Shown piece after piece: positions 50,667 through 59,951 of a stretch of 64,000 bases of DNA. Positions within the stretch are counted from its first letter, which is position 1; the number at the start of each line of letters is the position of its first letter. Source of the stretch: Solwaraspora sp. WMMD792 (GTDB taxonomy: Bacteria; Actinomycetota; Actinomycetes; Mycobacteriales; Micromonosporaceae); contig NZ_JARUBH010000009.1 in the NCBI RefSeq assembly GCF_029626105.1, positions 4,898,001-4,962,000 of the forward strand, in the 5' to 3' direction. The position numbers were made by a program, and so were the translations under genes. Under the pieces are notes generated by a model. The model was given only the letters and a program-made list of their open reading frames with translations. It had not been told where the DNA came from and did not search any database.

Positions 50667-51094
50667 TGTTTTCCTCCGCACCGCTCGCAGGTGCCGAACA
50701 ACGCCATGTGGCCGATGTCGACTTGGAAGCCGCGCTGTTCGGCGAGCGCGGTGATCAGCGGCTCGGCCAGCGCCGGGTCCATCTCCGAGACCGACTTGCA
50801 GGATCGGCAGACCAGATGGACATGCTGGTCCTCGCCGACCGAGTGGAACGTCGGTGAACCGTGCGACAGGTGGGTGTGGGTGACCAGGCCCAGCTCTTCG
50901 AACAGCTCCAAAGTGCGGTAGATGGTGGTGATGTTGACCCCGGCGGCGACCTCGCGCACCGCGTTGAGCACCTGCTCCGGGGTGGCGTGTCCCAGCTCGT
51001 GCACCGCTTCCAGGATCAGCTGACGCTGCGCGGTCAGCCGTAGCCCGCGCGAGCGCAGCATCTCTGCCAGGGAAGATTCAGCCACCGTCGCCAT
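50663..51094 (-). CDS. Fur-family metalloregulator
   Basis: 143 residues, ATG at 51094. Winged helix LRSRGLRLTAQRQLILEAVH, ATPEQVLNAVREV, NITTIYRTLELFEELGLV; metal site HVHLVCRSCKSVSEM and the C-terminal CERCGG pair for structural Zn. Senses Fe, Zn or Mn; which metal is not clear. Leads an operon with ygfZ and asparaginase, so it may link iron status to Fe-S repair. Confidence 0.92.
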   Translation of the reverse strand: MATVAESSLAEMLRSRGLRLTAQRQLILEAVHELGHATPEQVLNAVREVAAGVNITTIYRTLELFEELGLVTHTHLSHGSPTFHSVGEDQHVHLVCRSCKSVSEMDPALAEPLITALAEQRGFQVDIGHMALFGTCERCGGKQ

Positions 51095-51160
51095 CCTATC
51101 GCCGCCGTCTCCGTGGCCGGCCCGTCTCCGTGGCCGACCCGTCTCCGTAGCCGACCCGGA

Positions 51161-51790
51161 TCAGCCGCCGACCCGGATCAGCCGGGCGGACAGGTGCGGG
51201 GAGAGCGGCTGACCGACGGCGGCCATTTCCTGGGCGTACAGCAGCGCCCCCTCGACGATGCCGAACAGCCGGTGACCGCCGGTGACCTCCTTGGCGGTAC
51301 CGGTACGCACCACGGCGTCGGTGGCCAGCTCGACCTGCACCCCGGTGACCCGGCCCAGGTAGAGCTCCATCACCCCGGTCGGGGTCATCATCGTCGCCTC
51401 CAGCTCACCGGTGGCCCGGCCGTCGGCGTCGGTGACCGCCCGCCACCAGCCGAGTTCGCGACCGGCCGGGCGCACCGGGCGGGACTGCTCGTCGAGCAGC
51501 CAGGCCCGCGACTCGTACTGCAGGAACGGCCGGCCGTCGTGGCTGATCCGGATCTCCTGCGCGTAGTCGAAGTCCTCGATCGTCGGGTAGCCGCCGCGCC
51601 CCCGCCCACGCCACACCCCGATGTAGGGCAGCAGCGCGTTCAACGCCGGGTGCAGCTTCGGGCCGACCCGCAGGTCGTGGCTCTCCTCGAACGGGTACGG
51701 GTCGACCGGCGGGGCGTCCAGCCACGGCGGCCGGACCGGGTTCTCCTCGGTGCTCGGCTGTCCCGCTCCGGACGCGCTGCTCGCGCTCAT
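51161..51790 (-). CDS. Nitrobindin-like heme-binding beta-barrel protein (FABP family)
   Basis: 209 residues, ATG at 51790. The signature GVWRGRGRGGYPTIEDFDY after LHPALNALLPYI, then YESRAWLLDEQ, ELGWWRAV and a long antiparallel barrel, matching Rv0813c/THAP4-type nitrobindin. Binds heme b and may convert peroxynitrite. The N-terminus is a disordered Ser/Pro tail. Confidence 0.9.
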   Translation of the reverse strand: MSASSASGAGQPSTEENPVRPPWLDAPPVDPYPFEESHDLRVGPKLHPALNALLPYIGVWRGRGRGGYPTIEDFDYAQEIRISHDGRPFLQYESRAWLLDEQSRPVRPAGRELGWWRAVTDADGRATGELEATMMTPTGVMELYLGRVTGVQVELATDAVVRTGTAKEVTGGHRLFGIVEGALLYAQEMAAVGQPLSPHLSARLIRVGG

Positions 51791-51805
51791 CGGTCCTCCG
51801 CTTTC

Positions 51806-51910
51806 TCACCAGCGTCCACGGCAGATGCGGACCGCGAGGTAGACCAGGCCACCGGCGAGCGCGCCAAAGCCTGCCACCAGCAGGCTGACGAACCCGATCT
51901 CGGTAACCAT
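51806..51910 (-). CDS. 34-residue single-pass membrane protein
   Basis: ATG at 51910 to TGA at 51806: a hydrophobic helix (IGFVSLLVAGFGALAGGLVY) followed by a basic tail with RICRGRW. It is 15 bases upstream of the nitrobindin gene, same strand, so may share a transcript. It is short, but the composition is that of a true membrane microprotein and its position just before the nitrobindin gene supports it. Confidence 0.65.
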   Translation of the reverse strand: MVTEIGFVSLLVAGFGALAGGLVYLAVRICRGRW

Positions 51911-51935
51911 GACAAGGCCATCCTATGCTGGCCGC

Positions 51936-52301
51936 ATGGCTCGCACTCTCGTCGTAAAGGCGACCGCCGGCTCGGACGAGCCGGAGCGGTGCGCCCAGGC
52001 GTTCACCGTAGCGGGCACCGCCGCCGCGGCCGGCGTCGAGGTCTCCCTCTGGCTGACCGGTGAATCGGCGTGGTTCGGGCTGCCCGGCCGGGCCGCCGAG
52101 TTCGACCTGCCGCATTCGGCGCCGCTGCCCGACCTGCTGGACGCGGTGCTGGCCAGCGGTGGTCGGGTGACGGTCTGTACGCAGTGCGCGGCCCGCCGCG
52201 GGTTCGGCCCGGACGATGTGCTGCCGGGGGTACGGATCGCCGGGGCGGCGGTCTTCGTCGAGGAAATCATGGCCGACGGCGTCCAGGCCCTCGTCTACTG
52301 A
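51936..52301 (+). CDS. DsrE/DsrF-like sulfur-relay protein
   Basis: 121 residues from ATG at 51936. RTLVVKATAGSDEPERCAQA, EVSLWLTGESAWFGLPG, VTVCTQCAARRGF with the CxxC-like pair, and AAVFVEEIMADGVQALVY. DsrE fold proteins move sulfur or bind thiols. Divergent from the microprotein; gap of 25 bases. Confidence 0.87.
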   Translation: MARTLVVKATAGSDEPERCAQAFTVAGTAAAAGVEVSLWLTGESAWFGLPGRAAEFDLPHSAPLPDLLDAVLASGGRVTVCTQCAARRGFGPDDVLPGVRIAGAAVFVEEIMADGVQALVY

Positions 52302-52340
52302 CCGGGCTGGCAGTCGCCGACGGGTCAGCGGGGATCGGGA

Positions 52341-53318
52341 TCAGCAGGTGAAGTCGGTGGCGGCGATCCAGACGTCGTCGCCGTCGAGCCGCACCACGGT
52401 GCCCTTGGTGTCGTATCGGTGGACGAACAGCGGTGGCTGATCGGAGACGACGGTGGCGCGCGGCATGGTGAAGCCGAGCGACGCCCACTCGTCGGACTCC
52501 GCTGTGCTGACCGCGGTCAGCGCGTAGCTGCTGAGCTGTCCGTCGCCGTCGGGACAGGGCAGTTCGACCGACGATGCGGCCTGTACGTCGGCCACCCCGA
52601 AGGCGCCCGCCAGCAACTCGGCGTGGCTGCGCGGGGTCGCGCCGGCGGTGGTGCCCGGCCGGGGGTCGGCGGGTGCGGGCCGGGACCCGTCGGACGCCGG
52701 GCGGCAGCCGGTGCTGATGCGCAGCTGCACCACGCCGGCGCGGATCAGTTCGCCGCGGACCGCGACGAAATCACCGGCGTCGGCACCGAGCCGCGACCGG
52801 CCGGTGGTGGCGTCGTGCCGGGCTATCGCGGCGTAGCTGGCCGGGAGCCGGCGGGCGATCCGGTCGAGCAACGCCGGGCCGGCGTCGGGCGCCGTGTAGG
52901 CGGTGAGCACCCGGGTCAGTTCGGCGCCGGGTCGCATCGGGGTGATCCGGCAGCCCTCGGTGATCTGCTCCTCGGCCAGCACCACCACCCCGGCGTCGCC
53001 GACCGCAGTGGTCAGGTCGATCGCCGCCCGGTCGGCGACCGGCCGGGCCTGCCCGATGTCGCGCTGCTCGCGAACGGTCGGGCTGTCGTCCCGCTGGGAC
53101 TGCACGGCCAGGCCGAACAGCAGCACGATCCAGGCCACTGCGGCGGCCGCCAGCCACCACCGCCACCACCGACGCACCGGGCTCTGGCCAGCGGCGTTCG
53201 GCGGTGTGGTGGCGGCCGGCGGTACGGTGGCGGCCGGCGGTCCCGCCGACGGCGGCGGGACCGCTGCGGCCAGGTGTGCCGGCGGGACGGCCGGGGTCGC
53301 GGGCGGGTCGTCAGTCAC
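52341..53318 (-). CDS. Membrane-anchored protein with Pro/Ala N-terminus
   Basis: 325 residues, start at 53318. About 48 Pro/Ala-rich cytoplasmic residues, one membrane helix (WWLAAAAVAWIVLLFGLAV), then an extracytoplasmic domain of about 250 residues with CRITPMRPGAELTRVL, PASYAAIARHDATTGRSRLG and SSVELPCPDGDGQL. Several cysteines could form disulphides. I do not recognise the family. Confidence 0.7.
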   Translation of the reverse strand: MTDDPPATPAVPPAHLAAAVPPPSAGPPAATVPPAATTPPNAAGQSPVRRWWRWWLAAAAVAWIVLLFGLAVQSQRDDSPTVREQRDIGQARPVADRAAIDLTTAVGDAGVVVLAEEQITEGCRITPMRPGAELTRVLTAYTAPDAGPALLDRIARRLPASYAAIARHDATTGRSRLGADAGDFVAVRGELIRAGVVQLRISTGCRPASDGSRPAPADPRPGTTAGATPRSHAELLAGAFGVADVQAASSVELPCPDGDGQLSSYALTAVSTAESDEWASLGFTMPRATVVSDQPPLFVHRYDTKGTVVRLDGDDVWIAATDFTC

Positions 53319-53395
53319 CCGGCCATCGTGCCAGGCACCGGCCAGGGCAGCCGGCCCGCCCGACAGCCGTCAACAGCCGGCCCGCCCGACAGCGG

Positions 53396-54145
53396 TCAGC
53401 AGCCGACCTCGACGGGCCGGCCGATCCGCTGCTCCGGCAGCTCCCGATCTGGCCCGTCCCAGCCGGGCTCGCTCGGCACCGCATCCTCGTGGACCAACTG
53501 GTCGCGGACCAGCTCGTCGCGAACGGCCACGTCGTCGCGACCGGTCAGCTCCTCACGAACGGCCAGGTCGTCACGAACGGCCACGTCGTCACGGCCAGCG
53601 TCGTCGCTGGCCAGGTCGTCCCGCCGGTAACCGGCCGGGTCCGGTCCCGCCGCCGATGCGCCGAAGTTGTCCGGTGCGCTCGACGCGAGCCGGTAGCCGA
53701 CGCCCCGTACGGTCTGGATCTCCAGGCCGCCGCCGGCGCCGCGCAACTTGCGGCGCAGCCGTTTCACGGCCGAATGCAGGATGGCCGTGTCGCCGAGGTA
53801 GGCCCCGCCCCAGACCGAGCCGAAGAGCCGTTCGTAGGTCCAGACCACCACCGGCGGGGTGGCCAGCCGGGCCAGCAACTCCCGTTCCAGCCGGGTCAGC
53901 GCCAACGGCTCACCCCGCCAGGTGACGAGATGGCCGGGCACGTCGACGACGAGGTCGCCGAGCACGACCGGCGCCGCCGGCTCCGGGTCCTCCGCCGGTA
54001 CGGGCGGGAACAACATCGCCCGTAACTCGGCCAAATCAGTACAGATGACTACCGTGCCGCAGTCGTCGAGCCGTCTTACGACGCGCTCACGGACGGCTAC
54101 GTCAGCGGTGACACACACGACCAGTGGCACCTCACCGTTGACCAC
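53396..54145 (-). CDS. OmpR-type winged-helix regulator with degenerate receiver and repetitive tail
   Basis: 249 residues; GGGGAGGAG immediately before GTG 54145 fixes the start over the longer ATG 54175. The N-terminal 55 residues (PLVVCVTADVAVRERVVRRL) look like a vestigial receiver with no phospho-acceptor Asp. The winged helix RLERELLARLATPPVVVWTY, HSAVKRLRRKLRGA, TVRGVGYRLA is complete. The last 80 residues are repeats of the type DDVAVRDELVRDQL, very charged. No sensor kinase lies nearby. Targets are unknown; the divergent protease gene is a candidate. Confidence 0.8.
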   Translation of the reverse strand: MVNGEVPLVVCVTADVAVRERVVRRLDDCGTVVICTDLAELRAMLFPPVPAEDPEPAAPVVLGDLVVDVPGHLVTWRGEPLALTRLERELLARLATPPVVVWTYERLFGSVWGGAYLGDTAILHSAVKRLRRKLRGAGGGLEIQTVRGVGYRLASSAPDNFGASAAGPDPAGYRRDDLASDDAGRDDVAVRDDLAVREELTGRDDVAVRDELVRDQLVHEDAVPSEPGWDGPDRELPEQRIGRPVEVGC

Positions 54146-54451
54146 CGCGCTCCTCCCCAGGTTGCTGCGTGTCATCAGACAACGCCGTTTAGTCGCCGGA
54201 GTCAACAGCGACAGTCACCGATACCACTTCGGCCCGACGCTCGACCACGTGTTGCCCGGGTACTGCCTGAAAACTGCCCAACAGACCCCATTGATCACCA
54301 ACGTCGCCCACTAAAGCATGACTCGTAGCCGCCGTGCGAAAACTATCCGTAGAGCACTGCCCGCACGCGACTTGGGCGGATATCGGGCTTTCCGGTCCGC
54401 TGATCCCGCGGTCCGGCGAGTACGGGCCGCCTACGAGCATGGGGGGACCGC

Positions 54452-57400
54452 GTGGTCGACCTGCCCCGCCGCCGAATCGGACGACACCATAGTGACCGCA
54501 GCACCGCCCGCCGCCGCGTCCGCGGCGGCCTGGGCCGGCTGCTGCACCGGACGCTCACCGCTGGGCTGATCACCCTGCTCGCGGTGACCGCCCAACCCGC
54601 CGCCGCGACCGCCGCACCCGGTGCCGGCCCGGTCGACGGGTCGGCCACCGCGCCGATCAGCGCCGAACTCGCCGCCGAACTGGACCGGGACGGCACCGTC
54701 GACTTCATGGTCTACCTGCGCGACCGCGCCGACCTGTCCGGCGCGGCCGATGCCGCCAGCGCCGGAATGCCGGCCGGTGACCGTCGCGCCGACGCCCGAG
54801 CCGACGCTGTTTACCACGAGTTGACCAGCACCGCCCAGCGCAGCCAGCAGAGCCTGCGCAAACTGCTCGACGGGCGGAAGGCCGGCTACACCGCGTACTG
54901 GATCGCCAACGCGGTCCGGGTCACCGGCGATCGGGACCTGGCCGACCGGATCGCCGCCCTGCCCGAGGTGCAGCAGCTCGAACCGGTCCGCAGCTACCCG
55001 CTGCTCACCCCGGAACCAGCCGAACCGGTGCCGCCGGTCGGCGACGACGCCGGCACCACGGCCGTCGAGTGGAACATCGACGACGTCCGGGCGCCACAGG
55101 TCTGGTCCGAATTCGGCACCAGCGGCGACGGGATCGTCGTGGCCACCATCGACAGCGGCGTCGAGTTCGACCACCCGGCCCTGGCCGCCAGCTACCGGGG
55201 AGCCGGCACCGGCGGCTACGACCACGACTACAACTGGTTCGACCCGACCGGCATCTGCCCGGCCGGGACCCCCTGTGACAACAACGGTCACGGCACCCAC
55301 GTCACCGGCACCATGACCGGCGACGACGGCGGCGACAACCAGACCGGAGTGGCACCCGGTGCCCGCTGGATCGCCGCCAAGGGCTGCGAGGTGGACACCT
55401 GCTCCGACGCGTCGCTGCTGGCCGCCGGCCAGTGGGTGCTCGCCCCGACCGACACCTCGGGCGCGAACCCCCGGCCGGAACTGCGCGCCGACGTGGTCAA
55501 CAACTCGTGGGGCGGCGGGCAGGACGACCCGTGGTACCGGCAGACCGTCGACGCCTGGATCGCCGCCGGCATCTTCCCGGCCTTCGCCATCGGCAACGAG
55601 GGACCGGGCTGCGGCACCGCCAGCTCCCCCGGCGACTACCCGCAGGCGTACGCAGCCGGCAATTACGACGCCGACCACCGGATCGCCGCCCGGTCCAGCC
55701 GGGGCGCCTCGCTGGTCGACGGATCGGTCAAGCCGAACATCGCCGCGCCCGGCACCGCGGTCCGCTCCAGCGTCCCCGGTGGCGGGTACGCGGCGTACAG
55801 CGGCACCTCGATGGCCTCCCCGCACGTCGCCGCCACCGTCGCGCTGGCCTGGTCGGCGGCGCCGACCCTGCACGGCGACATCGCCGCCACCCGGGCCCTG
55901 CTGGACGGCACCGCGATCGACACCGACGACACCAGCTGCGGCGGGACCGCGGCCAACAACAACAACTTCGGTGAGGGACGGCTCGACGCGTACGCCGCCG
56001 TCGAGGCCGCCCCGCGCGGACCCGCCGGCCGGGTGACCGGCGTGGTCACCGGCGACGGCGACCCGCTGCCCGGCGCCACCGTCTCCACCGGCGACCGCAG
56101 CGTCACCACCGGCACCGACGGCGGCTACTCGCTGACCCTGCCGACCGGCGAGCACACCATCACCGCCAGCGCGTTCGGCTACCAGCCGGACAGCGCCACG
56201 GTCACGGTCGCCGAGGACGGCACCGTCGAGCAGGACTTCGACCTGGCCGCCACCACCCTGGTCACGCTCAGCGGTCGGGTCACCGACGCGGCCGGCCACG
56301 GCTGGCCGCTCTACGCCCGGGTCGAGGTCGACGGGCGACCCGAGACGGCCACCTACACCGATCCGGCATCCGGCCGCTACACGCTGACCGTGCCCGGCGG
56401 CACCGCCGTGACGCTGGTCGCCACGGCGACGCTCGCCGGATACCAGCCGGCCCGGGTGGAGGTGCCGGCCGGGGACACCGACCGCACCGTCCACCTGGCG
56501 GTGCCGGTCACCGCCGAGTGTGTCACCCCCGGGTACGTGGCCAGCTTCGGCGACCCGGTGCTCGCCGAGAGCTTCCCGACCGCCGACACCCCGGACGGCT
56601 GGTCGGTGGTGAACCGTACCGACGGCGGCGGTTGGGAGTTCACCGACATCGGTTCGCGGGGCAACCTGACCGGTGGTGACGGCGGCTTCGCCAACATCGA
56701 CAGTGACGCGCTCGGCGTCGGTGAGGTCCAGGACACCGACCTGGTCACCCCGATGCTGGACCTGTCCGCAGCGGACGCGCCGTACCTGCGGTTCGCCAGC
56801 GACTGGCGGGCGGTGGGGCTCAGCGACAGCGCCGAGATCGGTGTCTCGGTCGACGGCGGCGCCAGCTGGACCAACGTGTGGCGGTACACCACCAGCCGGC
56901 GCGGACCGCGCACCGAGGAGATCCCGCTGACCTCGGTGGCCGGTGCCGACGAGGTGCTGATCCGGTTCCGCTTCCAGGGCAGCTACGCCTGGTGGTGGCA
57001 GGTCGACGACGTCGAGGTGGTCGACCGCAGCTGCACTCCGCTGCCCGGTGGCCTGCTGGTCGGCAACACCACCGACCACAACACCGGGGCCGCGCTGAAC
57101 GGGGTCACGGTGGCCAGCGCCACCGACCCGACGGTACGGGCGGTCTCCGCCGCCACGCCGGACGACCCGGCCCTGCCCGACGGCTTCTACCAGCTCTTCT
57201 CGCCGCTGGTCGGGGAGCAGGAGTTCACCGCGACGCGGGCGCCGTACCAGGTACGCAGCCGGACGGTGACGGTGGTCGCCGACCGGGCCCGCCGGGCCGA
57301 CTTCTCGGTCAAGGCCGGCCGGCTGACGATCAGCCCGACCAGCCCGGTCGTGTCCCACCAGCCGTACGGCAGCACCCGCAAGGCCAAGGTGACGGTGACC

Positions 57401-58993
57401 AACACCGGCAGCGCACCGGCCGAGGTCGAGATGCTGACCGGCGACGGTGGCTTCAGCCTGCTGGGCGGCGACGGTGCCCCGCTGGTCGAACACAAGGTGA
57501 AGGGGATCAGCAAGGCCTGGCAGGGTCCGGCGTACGGTGCCCCGGCCGGCGCCGCGCCGACCCGGATCACCGCCGCCTCGGAGGCGGCCGGAGCTGGGAC
57601 GGCTGCGGCCGCCGATGCCTGGACGCGGGCCCCGGACCACCCGACCGCGGTCTTCGACAACGCGGCCGCCACCCTCGACGGCAAGGTCTACTCGGTCGGC
57701 GGTGGCAGCACCACCGGCACCGAGCGGGACGCCTGGGTCTACGACCCGGTCACCGACGCCTGGAGCGCCCTGCCCGACCTGCCGACGGCCCGCAGCAAGC
57801 CGGTGCTCGCCGCGGCCGGCGGCAAGCTGTACCTGTTCGGCGGGTGGGGTGCCGGTGGGACTCCGGTGGCGAGCGTCGACGTGTTCGACCCGGCGACCGG
57901 GACGTGGGCAACGCTGTCCGGGGTGACCAGCCCCGCACCACGGGCCGCGGCCGGGTCCGCCGTCATCGGCGGCACGATCTACCTGATCGGCGGCTGCATC
58001 GACGGCACCTGCACCGACTCGCGTACGGTGCTGGCGTTCGACACCGGCACCGGCACGTTCCGGTCCCGGGCCGACTATCCGGTCGCCGCGTCCTGGCTGG
58101 CCTGTGGCGGGATCGGTGAGCTGGCGTACTGCGCCGGCGGCGCCGGCACCGTCGAGTACCGGTCGACGTACGCCTACGATCCGGCCACCGACGCCTGGAG
58201 CCCGTTGCCGGACCTGCCGCTCGATCTGTGGGGCGGGCAGTACGCGGCGGCCGGTGGCCTGCTGGTGATCGCCGGCGGGGTGACCGGGGCGTCCACCACG
58301 GTGACGAACCGTACGGTCGGCTTCGACCCGGCCGCCGGTGAGTGGCGGGACCTGCCGAACACCGAGTTCGCCCGGTACCGGGGCGCCGGCGCCTGCGGGG
58401 CCTACAAGGTCGGTGGTTCGCCGAGCTCGTTCGTCGGTTCGGCGCAGGTGGAGGTGCTCGCCGGGCTGGAGCTGTGCGACGCCGCAGCCGACCTGCCGTG
58501 GCTGGTCACCGACCCGGGCAGCTTCACGCTGGCCCCCGGCGCTTCCCGGACGGTCACCGTCACGTTGACGGCGACCGCCGAGGCCGGCGTGGACCAGCCC
58601 GGCCGGTACGCCGCGACCCTCGGGGTGCGGTCCGACACCCCGTACCCGGTGGGCCAGGTGGACGTGCAGATGAACGTCTCGCCGCCGGCGTCCTGGGCAA
58701 AGGTGCAGGGCACGGTCACCGGGGTCAGCTGCGCCGGGGTCGAGGTCGGGGTGGCCGGGGCGACGATCCGGCTCAACTCGCTGACCGATCCGGGCACCGG
58801 CTACACGCTGCGCACCGACGCCGACGGCGGGTACGCGTACTGGCTGCCACGCGGGCAGTACGAGATCATCACCGCCAAGGACGGCTGGGTGCCGCAGGCC
58901 CGGCAGGAACGGTTGCCAGCCGGGATCGTCACCACGGTCGACAGCGTGCTCGAGCCGGTCGATCCCTGCCCGGCCCGCCTCGGCGGGATCTGA
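54452..58993 (+). CDS. Very large secreted subtilisin-family protease with kelch repeats
   Basis: 1,513 residues, GTG at 54452 with a run of G upstream. Signal peptide (residues 30-58), inhibitor-like propeptide (VDFMVYLRDRADLSGA), then an S8 domain with Asp234 in TIDSGVEFDH, His280 in NGHGTHVTG, oxyanion Asn in AIGNEGPGC and Ser453 in SGTSMASPHVAA. After that: two carboxypeptidase-regulatory-like domains (residues 525-690), a beta-sandwich, a bacterial Ig-like segment, about five kelch repeats (SVGGGSTTGTERDAWVYDP onward, residues 1055-1330), and a final CarboxypepD_reg domain. No sortase or wall anchor; freely secreted. The 276-base gap upstream holds its promoter. Confidence 0.93.
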   Translation: MVDLPRRRIGRHHSDRSTARRRVRGGLGRLLHRTLTAGLITLLAVTAQPAAATAAPGAGPVDGSATAPISAELAAELDRDGTVDFMVYLRDRADLSGAADAASAGMPAGDRRADARADAVYHELTSTAQRSQQSLRKLLDGRKAGYTAYWIANAVRVTGDRDLADRIAALPEVQQLEPVRSYPLLTPEPAEPVPPVGDDAGTTAVEWNIDDVRAPQVWSEFGTSGDGIVVATIDSGVEFDHPALAASYRGAGTGGYDHDYNWFDPTGICPAGTPCDNNGHGTHVTGTMTGDDGGDNQTGVAPGARWIAAKGCEVDTCSDASLLAAGQWVLAPTDTSGANPRPELRADVVNNSWGGGQDDPWYRQTVDAWIAAGIFPAFAIGNEGPGCGTASSPGDYPQAYAAGNYDADHRIAARSSRGASLVDGSVKPNIAAPGTAVRSSVPGGGYAAYSGTSMASPHVAATVALAWSAAPTLHGDIAATRALLDGTAIDTDDTSCGGTAANNNNFGEGRLDAYAAVEAAPRGPAGRVTGVVTGDGDPLPGATVSTGDRSVTTGTDGGYSLTLPTGEHTITASAFGYQPDSATVTVAEDGTVEQDFDLAATTLVTLSGRVTDAAGHGWPLYARVEVDGRPETATYTDPASGRYTLTVPGGTAVTLVATATLAGYQPARVEVPAGDTDRTVHLAVPVTAECVTPGYVASFGDPVLAESFPTADTPDGWSVVNRTDGGGWEFTDIGSRGNLTGGDGGFANIDSDALGVGEVQDTDLVTPMLDLSAADAPYLRFASDWRAVGLSDSAEIGVSVDGGASWTNVWRYTTSRRGPRTEEIPLTSVAGADEVLIRFRFQGSYAWWWQVDDVEVVDRSCTPLPGGLLVGNTTDHNTGAALNGVTVASATDPTVRAVSAATPDDPALPDGFYQLFSPLVGEQEFTATRAPYQVRSRTVTVVADRARRADFSVKAGRLTISPTSPVVSHQPYGSTRKAKVTVTNTGSAPAEVEMLTGDGGFSLLGGDGAPLVEHKVKGISKAWQGPAYGAPAGAAPTRITAASEAAGAGTAAAADAWTRAPDHPTAVFDNAAATLDGKVYSVGGGSTTGTERDAWVYDPVTDAWSALPDLPTARSKPVLAAAGGKLYLFGGWGAGGTPVASVDVFDPATGTWATLSGVTSPAPRAAAGSAVIGGTIYLIGGCIDGTCTDSRTVLAFDTGTGTFRSRADYPVAASWLACGGIGELAYCAGGAGTVEYRSTYAYDPATDAWSPLPDLPLDLWGGQYAAAGGLLVIAGGVTGASTTVTNRTVGFDPAAGEWRDLPNTEFARYRGAGACGAYKVGGSPSSFVGSAQVEVLAGLELCDAAADLPWLVTDPGSFTLAPGASRTVTVTLTATAEAGVDQPGRYAATLGVRSDTPYPVGQVDVQMNVSPPASWAKVQGTVTGVSCAGVEVGVAGATIRLNSLTDPGTGYTLRTDADGGYAYWLPRGQYEIITAKDGWVPQARQERLPAGIVTTVDSVLEPVDPCPARLGGI

Positions 58994-59059
58994 CCGGCGC
59001 GGCGGATTTGACCGGCGCGGCCGGTCCGACCGTCGGCGCGTCTGATCGACGGTGAGAAC

Positions 59060-59094
59060 GGGTGCCGGGCCAGCCCAGCTCTGGCCCGGCACCC
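59060..59094. terminator. 14-bp perfect hairpin between convergent genes
   Basis: GGGTGCCGGGCCAG (59060-59073) pairs with 59081-59094 around a 7-base loop, between the protease stop and the LTD-protein stop. Confidence 0.82.
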
Positions 59095-59116
59095 GCCGGC
59101 GGTCAACCCGGAGTCG

Positions 59117-59584
59117 TCACGGGTTGACCGGGCATCGCACCCAGTCCCGGCCCTTCACGTAGGACCAGGAACAGGTGTGTACGGCGTGGCCTTTGCGGTT
59201 TCGCAGGAATGCCTTGTCACCTTCGACGTCCCACACGAAACCGTTGTTGTTCCAGTAGACGGTCCGCGCGGTGTCCTCTCCGGTGCCGGAACGCAGCCAC
59301 AGCCGTCCACCTTTTGCGGGAATGACGACGTCGCCGAACCGGTAGGTCCGGCCGTTCTTGTTGTGCACCGTGTAGCCGCGCAGGTTGATCGCCGTCTTGC
59401 CACGGTTGACCAGTTGCAGCCATTCCCGGTTGGCCAGCGCACCGCTGCCGTCGTCGACGCCGTTCGGGTGGTACTGCACGCTGTGCACCCGCAGGCTGGG
59501 CGCGGCACTCGCAGGTGCGGCGATGGTCATCGAGGTGACCAGCCCGAGCATCGCCGCAGTCAGGACACCGACAGTCTTTCGCAT
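59117..59584 (-). CDS. Secreted lamin-tail-domain protein
   Basis: 155 residues from ATG 59584 (GGGGGA upstream). Signal peptide ends ASAAPS. The lamin-tail fold is visible in NREWLQLVNRGKTAINLRGY, TVHNKNGRTYRFGDVVIPAK and WNNNGFVWDVEGDKAFLRN. Two cysteines close to the C-terminus. LTD proteins often bind surface or extracellular DNA. The gap upstream (59585-59884) is AT-richer near 59630-59720, likely its promoter, and shows no gene. Confidence 0.88.
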   Translation of the reverse strand: MRKTVGVLTAAMLGLVTSMTIAAPASAAPSLRVHSVQYHPNGVDDGSGALANREWLQLVNRGKTAINLRGYTVHNKNGRTYRFGDVVIPAKGGRLWLRSGTGEDTARTVYWNNNGFVWDVEGDKAFLRNRKGHAVHTCSWSYVKGRDWVRCPVNP

Positions 59585-59884
59585 GATTCCCCCATGGGAT
59601 GAGCAATTTTCGCAAAGCGTCGTCGAGGAATCAGAAGAACGATTCGCCGCACGCCCGCTACCGCCACGAAAAATTGTGTACGACAGGCCGACCAATTCAC
59701 TAGAGAGTGACGTCATCAAGTCAGTTCGTCCTGCCGCACCGTCATGTCGGGCGCTGGTGACTTGTCGGCGTGACCACCGGCCGGAGCGACCAGGGTGACG
59801 CCGTCGGTCGGCCGTTTCCGCTGTCCACAGGGCGACAGCGGGGACCGACGACGGGCAATTCGCCGGCAATGTCGGTCACGAAGC

Positions 59885-59929
59885 CGACAGGCCGCCGCCC
59901 CGGAAAAGTTCCGGGGCGGCGGCCTGTCG
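59885..59929 (-). terminator. 21-bp perfect hairpin after the DUF1416 gene
   Basis: CGACAGGCCGCCGCCCCGGA and one more base (59885-59905) pair fully with 59909-59929 around an AAG loop, 22 bases past the DUF1416 stop. Strong intrinsic terminator of the sulfurtransferase operon. Confidence 0.88.
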
Positions 59930-59951
59930 TCGGGTCGGTTCGGGCCGGGCG

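Noticed and set aside
54431-59092. A 1,553-codon open frame on the minus strand
   Set aside because: It is the shadow of the subtilisin gene: no domain signature, Val/Gly/Asp-rich antisense composition, and the plus strand has a complete protease with all catalytic residues.
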